This document shows, piece by piece, positions 42,430 through 52,951 of a stretch of 64,000 nucleotides of DNA. A model generated the notes under the pieces. The model did no database searches. It saw only the letters and a list, made by a program, of their open reading frames with translations, and had not been told where the DNA came from. A program made the position numbers and the translations under genes. Source of the DNA: Amia ocellicauda (lineage: Eukaryota; Chordata; Actinopteri; Amiiformes; Amiidae); contig NC_089851.1 of the NCBI RefSeq assembly GCF_036373705.1, positions 57,939,093 through 58,003,092 of the forward strand. The letters are read 5' to 3'. Within the stretch, counting starts at the first letter, position 1, and every line of letters starts with the position of its first letter.

Positions 42430-43084
42430 ATATTTTGAATGTCTATACCTTTTCTTTCTCTTTCATTTTTCCAACACTGTACCACCCCAAAAATAATCAT
42501 AAAATATATAACCTAAAATCATCACACGCACATCACTAAACACAGTTTAAAATACTTTTTTATTAAAACTTTATGTTGTTGTTCTCTTTTTATTTTAATG
42601 TATTTTATTTTGCTAACAACTTATCATAACAAACCTAATCATAAAACATAACCTAACACAAATAATAATAAGTTTAAACTCTTAAACATTACACACACAC
42701 ACACACACATACACCATCAGTGTGAGATGGCAGTAAACACTTGTCAAGATGACCTGTGCCCTTTCCAAAATGCCTGTCATCCTAACAAGATGGAGGTCAT
42801 CCAAACAAGATGGCTGTCATCCTAACAAGATAACGGTCATCCAAACAAGATGGCTGACAGGAGAGGGTCAAAGGGTAAAACCTGTATCCTAACAAGTTGA
42901 CTGACTGGAGAGGATCAAAGGGTACAGGGTAAGGAGGGGCTTCCTGGCCCGTGGGGCTTCTGGGTAAGGAGGGGCTTCCTGGCCCGTGGGGCTTCTGGGT
43001 AAGGCGGGGCTTCCCAGCCCATGGGGCTTCTGGGTAGGGGTGGGGCCACCTGACACTTTGACATAAATTGCCATCATTACTACT
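42430..43084. repeat. Maverick right terminal inverted repeat
   Basis: This is the mirror image of 31,602-32,250: AT-rich inner part, (CA)n (42,690-42,710), tandem 'gtcatccaaacaagatggct' words (42,740-42,900), and 33-bp repeats 'cttcctggcccgtggggctt' (42,945-43,035). The outer end 'cattactact' is at 43,084. Confidence 0.9.
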
Positions 43085-43090
43085 CATAAG

Positions 43091-44560
43091 CGCAATATGT
43101 ACAATATCTTTCCCGTTCCTGAGAAAACTATGTTTGAAAACTGTCATTTTTTGCCTGGACTACAATCAAGATGGCTACCAAACCATGTGACATTATGCCG
43201 CCATTTTGCGATCTAGTGACCATGGCATAGACCCCTACATCCATTCAAAGTCTGGTGACTTTTTAGACTGCGGTTCAAAAGTTATAGGCATTTGAACATA
43301 TTCTGGTGGAAGAGAAGAAAAAATAAGTATAATAATAATAATAATGACCAGTGACCACCACATTGCTTATGGGATCAATTCTGTCAAGTAACAATCAGTC
43401 CAATACATTCTAACATAGTTCCATACTGCACCATATGCATTTATTTGCAACTTGACCATCTCTGAAATTTGATTGGCTCATGGCGGCCATTTTGTTTTCT
43501 CAATCAACTTGCCTTGAACAAATCTGATAGAGGATCTAGCCAAGGTCACGTGTACAAAATTTCATATCAATCAGACCAACCATTTCAGAGATGAAGATCT
43601 TTGAAGATTCTTGGCCAATCCAATATGGCTGCCAAACCATATGACTTATTGACTTGTTTTGAACAAATCTGAATTTAGGCCATAACATAACATCACACAC
43701 CAAGTTTCACATCTGTCCCGTCTGCGGTTTCGGAGAAGATTTTTGTATATTTTCCAAAATGTGTCACTTAAGCCACTATGGCCACCAGACCATGTGACAT
43801 ATGGCCTCCATATTGAATATGGCATAGTACTACATAGCCATCTATCACTGTATGAAGTTTCTTGAGTTTTCATCAAGCGTTGGTTTTTATAGGCTTTTGA
43901 AAAGATACTGCGGAAAAATAATAATCCTAACAATAACAATAGGGTTCCAGCAACTTCGTTGCTTGGCCCCCAACTTTTGAGGCTTCCAGGTGCTTGGAGT
44001 CGAGAAATGTATGGCTTCAGACTCAAAAAAATATGAATCAGAAGAAGACACATGTTGACAACAATTGTTGCTTAAAGGTTTTGGTAAGTAGAGTATTCAA
44101 GGTCAAGTTCCCCCTCTTGTGGTCTAATATTTTAAGGAACAAGCCATTTCAATCTCAATAAACCAACTACACTTATTTGATTGAAATGTATCAATTTAAT
44201 TACATTAGTAGTACCATCAATACTTCTAATATCATAATATAGTAGTAAACACTTTATTCTCTAAGTTTCATTTTGTGTACTTTAAAACACAATCTAACCA
44301 TTTAAGTAGCTTTAGATTGCTGCTGCTCTCCATTTTTCCATTTACCTTCTCAAGCTTATTTAGTTGCATACCTGGTGTTTCATATAGTTATCACGTTGAT
44401 TTCTGATGTATGCGTTATATATATTTACAGCTGGAAAAGCAAAGTATATCACTAAGGAGCAAATAGCTCCAATTAGTTTTTACTATTGCGCCTGACCGAG
44501 TATGTCCGTATGTCCGTATGTTGTCTTATGTTCAACTCTATAGATCCAGCGATTAAATTA
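43091..44560. repeat. 2-kb dispersed repeat, copy B, right part
   Basis: It resumes the repeat interrupted by the Maverick. It matches copy A from 26,538 to about 27,770 ('ggttcaaaagttataggcat', 'aagttccccctcttgtggtc'), with extra internal DNA ('gccaaaccatatgacttatt', 43,440-43,900). Words such as 'caagatggctaccaaaccat' recur. No ORF is conserved. Confidence 0.75.
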
Positions 44561-44639
44561 TCCATTACAGAAATTATCCATTAGGACAAGGCACATCAGG
44601 AGGTCTGTGCAATAGGAACAGTCTGGACACCATTTTAAG

Positions 44640-45060
44640 TTCCGAACGGAATTAACGTCTTTACTATCTACATATTTATTTATTTATTTATACATTGTTT
44701 TTTTTTTTTTTACATTTTGGCACAAATTATCGTCCATACTATCCATGACAAAATTAAAAATAAATACATGGAGAAAATAATAAATACATGAATTAATGTG
44801 GAAATAAATAGATGGATAAATAAACAGATTTTGAATTAAATACAATAATAAATAAATCTCCATGTATTTATTAGAACATGTATTTATTTATTTCAACATT
44901 TATTTATTATTTTCACTGCGAATTTGTTTTAAATTTTAATTAAAAATAAATACAGTGAAAATAATCAATACATTAATACATAAATACATGTTCAAATGGA
45001 CATTTATTTATGTCAACACTACTACATTTATTCATTTATTTATGTAATGTGAAGCGATTC
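44640..45060. repeat. ATTT/AAAT-rich palindromic low-complexity tract
   Basis: 'tatttatttatttata' runs and their complements ('ataaataaatctccatgtat', 'gtatttatttatttcaacat') alternate for 400 bp and can fold into several hairpins. No gene. Confidence 0.8.
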
Positions 45061-45369
45061 AAGTAATGAATAAACAATGTATTTGCTAAAATAAGTTTTG
45101 CTTAAACTTTAAGGGGAACTGCACCACAATTTTATCTTAATTCTGTTATTTGTATAAATTGTTTTAAATATAGCAATGTCACAAATGTCTGAAGTGAAGA
45201 TATATTTATTAATATGATTTTCTTAAGGAATAGGTGGCCATTTTCTCTCCACCAGACCCTCGGTAACAGTCTGTACTAGTATGTGTAAGACCTGTAGGCA
45301 ATACAAAGTAAAAGCATAATAATAATGATGATATTATTTATAACTAGAATGCTAAAGTTCCATGAGAAA

Positions 45370-45665
45370 CATTGTGGAAGTACAGTAAGCAGTATGTTTC
45401 AGTGTACATGTAATATATTAAGTACTATAGTACATCACAAGGTACTACAGTAAACTATAGTATACAACAGGGTAGTTCAATATTTGTCTAAGTACCGTAG
45501 GAGGCACTATAGTACATTACAAGATACTATAGTATATCACGTAACAAGAGTATACTATAGTATAACAGTGTACTATCGTATGTCACACATTATTCAGTAT
45601 ACCATAGTATAAAAGTTTAGTGTGGTATACAACAGTGTCCTACAGTATTTGTTGTACTACTTAAT
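45370..45665. repeat. TACTATAGTA-type degenerate tandem repeat
   Basis: At least twelve variants of the palindromic word 'tactatagta' or 'gtatactatag' occur in 300 bp ('aagtactatagtacatcaca', 'agtaaactatagtatacaac', 'gagtatactatagtataaca'). Spacing is irregular, about 20-30 bp. No coding sequence. Confidence 0.75.
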
Positions 45666-45715
45666 TGTAGTTTTAATATTTAATTAACTATATTTTCTTG
45701 TAAAGAGCTTTGCGA

Positions 45716-46305
45716 TACACTATGAAATTTCCATGGAATCCGAATGTGTTCAATTTTGTTGGATTTCATGAAATCCGAATGCATGAAATTGCATGATTTA
45801 ATCAGGTGAATACAGATTAAATCGTGATACAATTGCATGCTATATAAAGGTTGTTTGGGAGCGAGACTACATGGTGAAGTTTTGAGTTTTGAAAGAGAAA
45901 AGCAAGATCAAGAGTGTAAATATGTATAGGAATATTTAGTTATGGCAGCTTCTGCCATGCTGTACATTGGCAAAAAGAAGATGGCTTCACTCACATCTAT
46001 GCAAGTGTACACTCAGTATTTGTTGCAGAAATTAATGAAAGCAATACTAGTTTCAGTACTGTACTTCGCAAAAACATATTTGCATATTTGTTCAAAACTT
46101 GTACTTTAATATTTTTGCGATATCTAACACTGATAGTCCTAGATTGTTTCATGTGTGCATGTATTTAAACAAAACAAAAACAAACAAAAAACAACATTGT
46201 TCTCTTTTCTTTGCTAAAACTATTTTTGTTACATTGAATCAGGGGTATGCATACATCTGGAAGGCACACTATATGTAATGGTAAGTTACAACAACATAAA
46301 TGACA

Positions 46306-46344
<39 letters not shown>

Positions 46345-47865
46345 CATCACAGTATAGTTCTTGAAAGATCATTTATCAAGCAGATTTAAACAAATTAAAA
46401 ATGTCTATTATAATGACTGGCTATTATACAGTACACACTAGAAGCACCGACATTTCAAACTACCTACAAGAGCCAAAACTATAGTATAATAATGATCAAA
46501 TAAAAAACTTTATTTGCGTTTATGCAGCTAAAATGCTGTAGGCATATTTAATACATATATTTAGGAAAAGTGAGGAATTGGTATCCATAGTGTATTCAGG
46601 AACACATAGTAATTCAAATTAAATCAGTCAAACTGACCAGCCGTGCACTTCTAGAGTTAAATTATAAAGGCAAATCATGCAAAAGATCACATCACGTGTA
46701 CAGTATCAGCACACAAACTACAGGGTCACAAGCCGCTAATGGGAAACTAAACTTTGGATTCAAACTCGATTTGTAAGGAAATATTGAAGACAAGGAAAGG
46801 TTTTCTGTTTCATTTGCATGCAATGCTTTTCTTACAAGAGCAGTGTAGTTTACAGTATAATTTGTGAGCACCCATTTGCTGTAGCAATTATAATTTAGTT
46901 TGCTTATTATAATGATTTGGTGTTTTTTAAATATATATTCCTATATATATATATATTTTACCATTAATGTTACAGCGTTGTTTTTATTTTAATAAGTGCC
47001 CGATTAATCAGCAATTGCCCATTGATTAACCGATCAAATATTTGAATGGACTGACAGCCTTAATATATATGTGTGTGTGTTATTGTAATGAAATGTATGG
47101 TTTGTATTATTATTAGCAACTGTACGCTATCCAAAACAGAGGTATGGAATATTTTGCTTTTGACAGCTTAAAAAGAAAAATATGTGAACAAAGACCAATC
47201 AAGGCTAACTTACCAGTATACAAAATAACATTTATAAATATAAATGTAAAACTTTTGGAAGAGCCGGTATTAATGTTTTGTATAAACTGTATAATGTTTT
47301 ATATTAATGATTGAAAAACATGTCAACAGAGCCAATTGTATTAATTGTCAAGCAAGCAAATTTTAGCAAGGCTGTTCTGACACTCCCAGCATCTCCTTCA
47401 AGATTTCTGTGGCTAATCTGTGGCTGGAGAGGTCACCTCATCATTATTGATCAACAGTTGCTTTGAGAACTATGAGACCAGACCTCTGCCAGTAGATCAA
47501 AGGAAGCCATCTGGTTTCCACATTCCTACACCTCCCCCCAGGAAGACAACCACAAACATTCAGAAACCTGACCTCAAGATAACACTTCGGGAAACCTGTG
47601 ACTGTCCCTGCCCACAAACCCACATGTCATGAAATGTATAAAAAGCTGTTAACTTCTGCTGTTCAGAGAAAGAGACTCTTCTGAGGTGGAGAGCTTCCAT
47701 GTCAGGCCCTTCCAGGTCTGGCATGTTAAATAAATACATTTATCCTCTGTGCATCAAGACTGGGTTCTTCACTGCTGTTCAAGGTTCCCAGTGATGTCGT
47801 AATAGGACTTTGCTCCATTGCTTGAAATCGCATGAAATCGGAGTTCATGGAAATTTCATAGTGTT
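45716..47865. mobile_element. TIR-bounded element of unknown class (2.15 kb)
   Basis: 'acactatgaaatttccatgg' with 'aatccg' (45,717-45,742) and the inverted 'cggagttcatggaaatttca' with 'tagtgt' (47,839-47,864) agree at 23 of 26 bases. Inside are 'cgaatgcatgaaattgcatg' subterminal repeats, AT-rich DNA, a (TA)n run (46,300-46,342) and an LTR-like block. No transposase ORF is recognised. Confidence 0.5.
47373..47789 (+). mobile_element. LTR-like block (possible solo LTR)
   Basis: It begins 'tgttctgacactcccagcat' and ends 'gttcaaggttccca'. The middle has a TATA box ('gtataaaaagctgttaactt', 47,638) and, 90 bp later, AATAAATAC (47,728), the U3-R-U5 order of a retroviral LTR. No target duplication was identified, so the boundaries are uncertain. 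The short ORF at 47,420-47,632 is probably incidental. Confidence 0.4.
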
Positions 47866-47869
47866 TCAT

Positions 47870-48400
47870 CGTGGCCTTTAGTATAACAGTCGCTATATAA
47901 ATACATTTTAGCAGGGCAGCATCAGTAATAGTATGAAAAAGTAACCAGCTTAGTAACTGGAGTAGAATCATAGGCAGAGTTTATTATTATCCACAATAAA
48001 CTTGATATGTTTATTCATTTATTTACAGTAGTTTACAATTAAGATTAAACATAAATTAGTACATTTTGTGCACCCCCAATTCCTAATATGAGGGGCAAAG
48101 CTAACGAACTGAGCTTCCGTCCCTCAGTCCCAACAGCTTTCATATGATATTATTTTAATATAGTGATACAACATTTTGTGACATTCCTGTTTTGGATGCC
48201 CTATTTTTCAAGTTTGATTGTAATACATGAGTGTTATTAAAGTTTTAACTTAGAGTTACAGACTACATTTGCTGGGCACATCTAAAGACTAGCAAAAATG
48301 TATATTTGGATTTCGTTTTGTGAACATTACTTCACGCTGGGGAATGATTTATTGCAGGATTTACATATGGTAAGAACAGTATAATTATTAATACTATGTA
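47870..48400. other. AT-rich DNA without recognised features
   Basis: No ORF, RNA gene or repeat could be named. It ends at the start of a Gypsy-like LTR. Confidence 0.5.
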
Positions 48401-48402
48401 TG

Positions 48403-48820
48403 TGTAACAACGGAGATAAAGTGCTCAGTTTAATTTATTTAAAAATGTGTTATGCTAATTTAGGTAAGGTAGCTGGGGTTTATTAGGGTGTGTGCAGGGG
48501 TTTTAGAGTTGGTGACCACGTGTGCGGAGCAACACCTGGAACTGTGTGAACTTCTACTGGGCAAAAGGCGCTTAGTTTTTTTCTTCAATAAATCTAGCAG
48601 CAAGTAAGAAAGCGATTTGTGGGCTACTTGTTTTCCCCCGCTGAAAATACTACATTGGCATCAGAAATGAGGATGGACACTTACGGCTCCTGGCCAGCAG
48701 ACAGGGGAGGAGGGGGCGCAGGCCAGAGACTCCAGCTCTTCAGGCAGTGCCTCGCAGCCAAGCGTGAGCGGCAGATAAACCGGCAGTGTGTACAGTGTCG
48801 GTCTGCTGTGTATCGCTGTT
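48403..48820 (+). mobile_element. Gypsy-like LTR with tRNA-Leu primer-binding site and leader
   Basis: The LTR of 252 bp starts 'tgtaacaacggagataaagt', contains AATAAA (48,588) and ends 'gctgaaaatactaca' (48,654). One base later, 'tggcatcagaaatgagg' (48,656-48,672) is close to the complement of a tRNA-Leu 3' end (as in the tRNA-Leu at 59.8 kb, 'tgtcagaagtgagat' on +). A short leader or gag-like frame follows, then the SINE fragment. The rest of the retrotransposon is missing. Confidence 0.65.
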
Positions 48821-48824
48821 TCAA

Positions 48825-48935
48825 TAATTAAATTATTATTATTATTTATCTCTTGGCAGACACCCTTATCCTTACAATACAAAATAATAAATAATAATTC
48901 ATAATAACCAATAAAATGCCCCCCCAATGCTACAG
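48825..48935 (-). mobile_element. SINE tail fragment
   Basis: The plus strand reads (TTA)n, then 'ctcttggcagacacccttat', the complement of the SINE tail also present at 7,470-7,680. The body is degenerate after 40 bp. Confidence 0.5.
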
Positions 48936-49600
48936 TATGTAAGTTACTATAAGTACATGTAAGTTATTGTTAACAGTAGTAAGCTACTAGTAGTAGTTTT
49001 TGAAAATAATCGAAACGTTAAACGATTTGAAAAAGGTGTTTAAGGAAAATAAGCTAAGGCTATTAGATAAGGATAATATAGGGAATTAATTGCCTGGTAT
49101 GTATACTATGTTTCTACCAAAGTTGTAACAGGAGTTGGAATTTTGGGGGTAGAAGGAAAGCTGTAAAAATCCTCAGATTAAACTTAATGGATAATTATTT
49201 ACTGAATATTGGCATATATCATTTGTTTGTACATTTTCTTATCTTGAAAATTATCAAAAAGGAATATAACAAACATTAGAATTAGAGTTACCCTGTGTTA
49301 GACTTGTGTCCTTAATTAGAGATAATTAGAGTTGCCTTGTGATAGACTGGTGTTGCTGCAGGGTTGGGCTTCGGAACACTTTAATTTTGTTAAAAAGTAA
49401 ACAAAATTGGAAACATATATATACACACACATTTAATTGCATGTAATTAACTTAGTTAAAAAAAAGTAAATTAAAAACTAAAACAGTAAAATATGCGTAT
49501 ACAAAAAAACAAATCAGTCTGTTACTATTTTTATATTATACATACTTATTTAAAATAACACATCATCCAATAGGCTTCTGGTTTGGAGCCAAACAATAGC
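48936..49600. other. AT-rich DNA without recognised features
   Basis: A/T-rich with no gene or repeat I can name. Repeated 'ttagagttaccctgtgttag' and 'ttagagttgccttgtgatag' (49,280-49,345) form a short duplication. Confidence 0.5.
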
Positions 49601-49660
49601 ACTAAATGCTACTCCTCATTGCTAATTGCAATAGATTGATTGCATTTTTTTTTTTACTTT

Positions 49661-49825
49661 GGATAGTTATGTCTGCTACTACAGGGAGAAGCTGTTCGAT
49701 CTCCTCCACAGTCTTCAATCCCATCTGCCGTAGAAGGTCCTCCACTGGGGCAAGCAATTGCTCCCCTTTCTCTGTGAACAGTAGGAAACCTTCTTCGGTG
49801 TCACAGAACCTCAGGATGGTTTTCT
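49661..49825 (-). other. Possible orphan exon of an unknown gene
   Basis: On the minus strand an acceptor-like 'aaagaaacag' precedes an open stretch reading 'LRFCDTEEGFLLFTEKGEQL', 'LAPVEDLLRQMGLKTVEEIE' and 'QLLPVVADITIQ', followed by a donor-like 'gtaaaa'. The composition is less AT-rich than its surroundings and looks protein-coding. I cannot name the family. It adjoins an L2 LINE on the right and could have been carried by it. Confidence 0.35.
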
Positions 49826-49865
49826 GTTTCTTTTCTGTTTTTTATGTTGACTCCTGAATGAGAAT

Positions 49866-50440
49866 TAATTAGATGCTTTTCTGGTTTTACCCAATTTATC
49901 CTGATTTCTAAAGGAATTAATGGAATGTAAAAAAGATTTGGAGAGGTTGAGCTTGAGGTGGTGTGAGTGCATCCAGGCAGAGATAGCAGACAAGCAGGAA
50001 GAGATGCAAGAGGGGATGAGAATGTCGGAGGAGGGAAAAGACAGGAAGATCTGGGCATCATCTGTGTAAAAATGGTAAGAGAAACCATGGGATGCAATGA
50101 GGGGGCCCAGGGAGTGAGTGTAGAGAGAGGACAAGAGGGGACCCAGAATGGAGCCTTGGGTTACACCTGTGAGGAGAGGTTGGGGGGTGGATGAGGAACC
50201 TCGCCATGTCACTTGGTAGGTCCCGTCGCTGAGGTAGGAGTAGAACCAGGTGAGAGCAGTTCAGAGATTCCAAGGTCAGCGAGGCAGGAGAGGAGGATGG
50301 AGTGATCGACAGTGTCAAATTCTGCAGAGAGATTGAGGAGGATGAGGACTGAGGAGAAGAAGGCCACCCAAGCACAGCTGAGGGAGTCAGTGACTGTAAT
50401 TACATAAAATCCATTACCAGTAAAAACATGGAACATGCAT
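49866..50440 (-). mobile_element. L2-type LINE reverse-transcriptase fragment
   Basis: Minus frames: 50,436-50,209 ('SSVLILLNLSAEFDTVDHSI', 'LLSCLADLGIS') and 50,212-49,865 ('LLTGVTQGSILGPLLSSLYT', 'SHGFSYHFYTDDAQIFLSFP', 'AISAWMHSHHLKLNLSKS'). The catalytic box reads YTDD rather than YADD. A frame change and truncation at both ends mean it is inactive. Confidence 0.85.
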
Positions 50441-50589
50441 ACCTTACAAGTCCTTACAAAGGTTACAGATTTTTTTTTATCATTCTTGCCTCACAGAATT
50501 ACAGACCAGTTGCAGCAGTGAAGTTGAAACTCAAGAACCTTCTTGTTTGTTTAGATTTGCACTCTTCTCACAGAACTGGTAACTGAAGT

Positions 50590-50725
50590 GCCCATAGGAA
50601 ACCCACACAGACAGAGGTAGATCATGTGAACTCCACACAGACAAGCCCCCAAGCCAGGACTCAAACCCCAGACCCCTGTACTGGTGAGGCAGCAGTGCTA
50701 ACCACCATGCCACCATGCTGCCCTA
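50590..50725. repeat. Common fish dispersed repeat fragment
   Basis: 'ggaaacccacacagacagag', 'gaactccacacagacaagcc' and 'ggcagcagtgctaaccacca' match the end of an abundant fish repeat whose other half appears at 55,790-56,040. No function. Confidence 0.6.
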
Positions 50726-50746
50726 CTAGGTCCTCATTATTTTATA

Positions 50747-52340
50747 CAGCTCTGGAAAGAATTAAGAGACCACTGCACATTTTTCTTAAATCAGCATCTC
50801 GACATGTATGGCAGTCATTCCATGCCAGTGTCTGTTGAATTCCAACACAGACACACCTCATTCTACTCAATGAGGTACTAATTAGGTGATCACCTGAACC
50901 AAATCATATTTAAGGAGGAAAAGTATATCACTATCCTCTTGCATTAGGACCAGCTGGATGGGAAAAACAGTGCTAATAGAACCTCAAAAGTAATTGGAAT
51001 CAGAAAATAACTATTGACCATGCCAAAAGAGTTGAAAAGGAAAGTTTTGAGAAAATTAGGTTTCAATTCTGGCTTTACTGGCAGAGGGATACAGTGAGCA
51101 TTGCTTCCATTCTTAAAATGTCAAAGATGGCGGTTCATAAGAACAAGGTCAAGCAGCAGACATTGGGGACAACAAAGCTACAAAGCTACCAGCAGAAGAC
51201 AAAAACGACTCTCCACTGACCGGGATGACCGCCAACTCATTGGAATGTCACTCAACAACCGTAGGATGACATCAAGTGACCTACAAAAAGAATGGCAAAT
51301 GACAGCTGGGGTGAAGTGCACTGCGAGGATGGTTCGAAACAGGCTCCTAGGGGCAGGGCTGAAGTCTTGCAAAGCTAGAAAAAAGCGAGAAGCAAAGAAG
51401 AGCCAGGCTGAGGTTTGCAAAAGACCATAAGGTTTGGACCGTAGAGGACTGGAGTAAGGTCATCTTCTCTGATGAGTCAAATTTTCATCTTTGCCCAACA
51501 CCTGGTCATCTAATGGTTAGACGGAGACCTGGAGAGGCCTACAAGCCACAGTGTCTCGCACCCACTGTGGAATTTGGTGAAGGATCAGTGATAATCTGGG
51601 GGTGCTTCAGCAAGGCTGGAATCGGGCAGATTTGTCTTTGTGAAGGACGCATGAATCAAGCCATGTACAAGGTTGTCCTGAATGAAAACTTGCTTCCTTC
51701 TGCTCTGATCCTTCTGCTGTGTTCCCCAAATCTGAGGATTGTTTTTTCCAGCAGGACAATGCTCCATGCCACACTGCCAGGTCAATCAAGGTGTGGATGG
51801 AGGACCACCAGATCAAGACCCTGTTATGGCCAGCCCAATCTCCAGACCTGAACCCCATTGAAAACCTCTGGAATGTGATGGATGGAAGATGGATGGTCAC
51901 AAGCCATCAATCAAAGCCGAGTTGCTTGAATTTGTGCGCCAGGAGTGGCATAAAGTCACCCAACAGCGATGTGAAAGACTGGTGGAGAGCATGCCAAGAC
52001 GCATGAATGCTGTGATTGAAAATCACCAAATATTAATTTCTGAACTCTTTGTAAGTTAAAACATTAGTATTATGTTGTTTAAAAATTAATATGAACTTAT
52101 TTTCTTTGCATTATTTGAGGTCTGACAACACTGCATCTTTTTTGTAATTTTGTCCAGTTGTAAATTTCTGCAAATAAATGCTCTAAATGACAATATTTTT
52201 ATTTGGAATTTGGGAAAAATGTTTTCAGCAGTTTATAGAATAAAACAAAAATGTTCATTTTACCAAAACATATACCTATAAATAGTAAAACCAGAGAAAC
52301 TGATAATTGTGCACTGGTCTCTTAATTTTTTCCAGAGCTG
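50747..52340 (+). mobile_element. Tc1-like transposon with intact ends (1,594 bp)
   Basis: The ends 'cagctctggaaagaattaag' and 'ttaattttttccagagctg' are inverted and flanked by TA. It carries one degenerate transposase gene. This is a different Tc1 family from the 12-kb and 22-kb copies. Confidence 0.9.
51020..52006 (+). pseudogene. Tc1-like transposase, multiply broken
   Basis: Recognisable pieces: 'DRDDRQLIGMSLNNRRMTSS' in the DNA-binding half (51,101-51,430); a shifted region with the first acid lost to stops (51,430-51,600); 'DCFFQQDNAPCHTARSIKVW' with the second Asp and '[14 protein letters not shown]' with the Glu (51,719-52,006). At least three frame changes. Non-functional. Confidence 0.85.
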
Positions 52341-52481
52341 TATACACCTTTATATACGCTGCCATATCAAACATTTAACACTAAAGCATGTTGTGAATAA
52401 ATGTTATGCTTTGGAATTTTAATATTGACATGAATAGACAATCCATGCAAGTAAACTCAAACACACAATAACAAGTGGTAT

Positions 52482-52945
52482 TGTCACTGTTGTATCCCAC
52501 ACATCCCGCAATTCACAAGCTCCCCTGCAGAGGTCAGAATCACCGGAATTCTAAACCCTCACATTCCCCAGCAATCAGCCACTTAACATTCCTCGGCACC
52601 ATGTGCACTTGTTCTATCATCCTCGAACTCCCATTGGACCAGCACTCTCCTTCACCGTCCTCTGCTCCTCTCTGCTACACATATAAACCTTTCTGTGACT
52701 TTAATTCACTGCTAAGTCTTGTATCCTTTTGTTATTGATTGTTTACAACCTCCACGTGTTCCTCCACCAATTCCCGTATTCTCCCTACCAGCCTGTTTGC
52801 CTGATCATTGACCCCCTGCTTGTCTTTTCGACCAGGACTTGTGGATTTCCCTGGACATTACGGTTTGCCGGCATTGACCACAGCCTGTTTCTGACCACCT
52901 CTCACTCCGCACCTGGGTTCCCCGCCATGGCAGTCCTTCGTTACA
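52482..52945 (+). mobile_element. Solo LTR with perfect 5-bp target duplication
   Basis: It starts 'tgtcactgttgtatcccaca' and ends 'cagtccttcgttaca' (52,945). GGTAT lies immediately before (52,477-52,481) and after (52,946-52,950). A TATA-like 'acatataaacctttctgtga' lies at 52,678. It is typical of a fish Gypsy LTR left by recombination. The small ORFs inside are incidental. Confidence 0.75.
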
Positions 52946-52951
52946 GGTATA

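Larger units (their letters stand above)
31602..43084. mobile_element. Maverick/Polinton (adintovirus-like) element, 11,483 bp
   Basis: The ends 'agtagtaatgatggcacttt' and the inverted 'aaattgccatcattactact' begin terminal repeats of about 650 bp. Flanking hexamers are catcag (31,596-31,601) and cataag (43,085-43,090), five of six identical, the expected Polinton 6-bp target duplication. The paralogous repeat at 26,532 has a single cataag, an empty site. Genes form two convergent groups: integrase, capsid and protease to the right, polymerase and accessory genes to the left. Most are broken, so the element is a fossil. No FtsK/HerA-type ATPase was found. Confidence 0.93.

Noticed and set aside
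31602..43084. An exogenous or intact virus in this interval
   Set aside because: Target duplication, terminal repeats and many frame breaks in polymerase, integrase, capsid and protease show a fossil integrated element.
46165..46350. ORF with 'IYIYIYIYIY'
   Set aside because: A translation of a (TA)n run; the same at 21,925-22,161.
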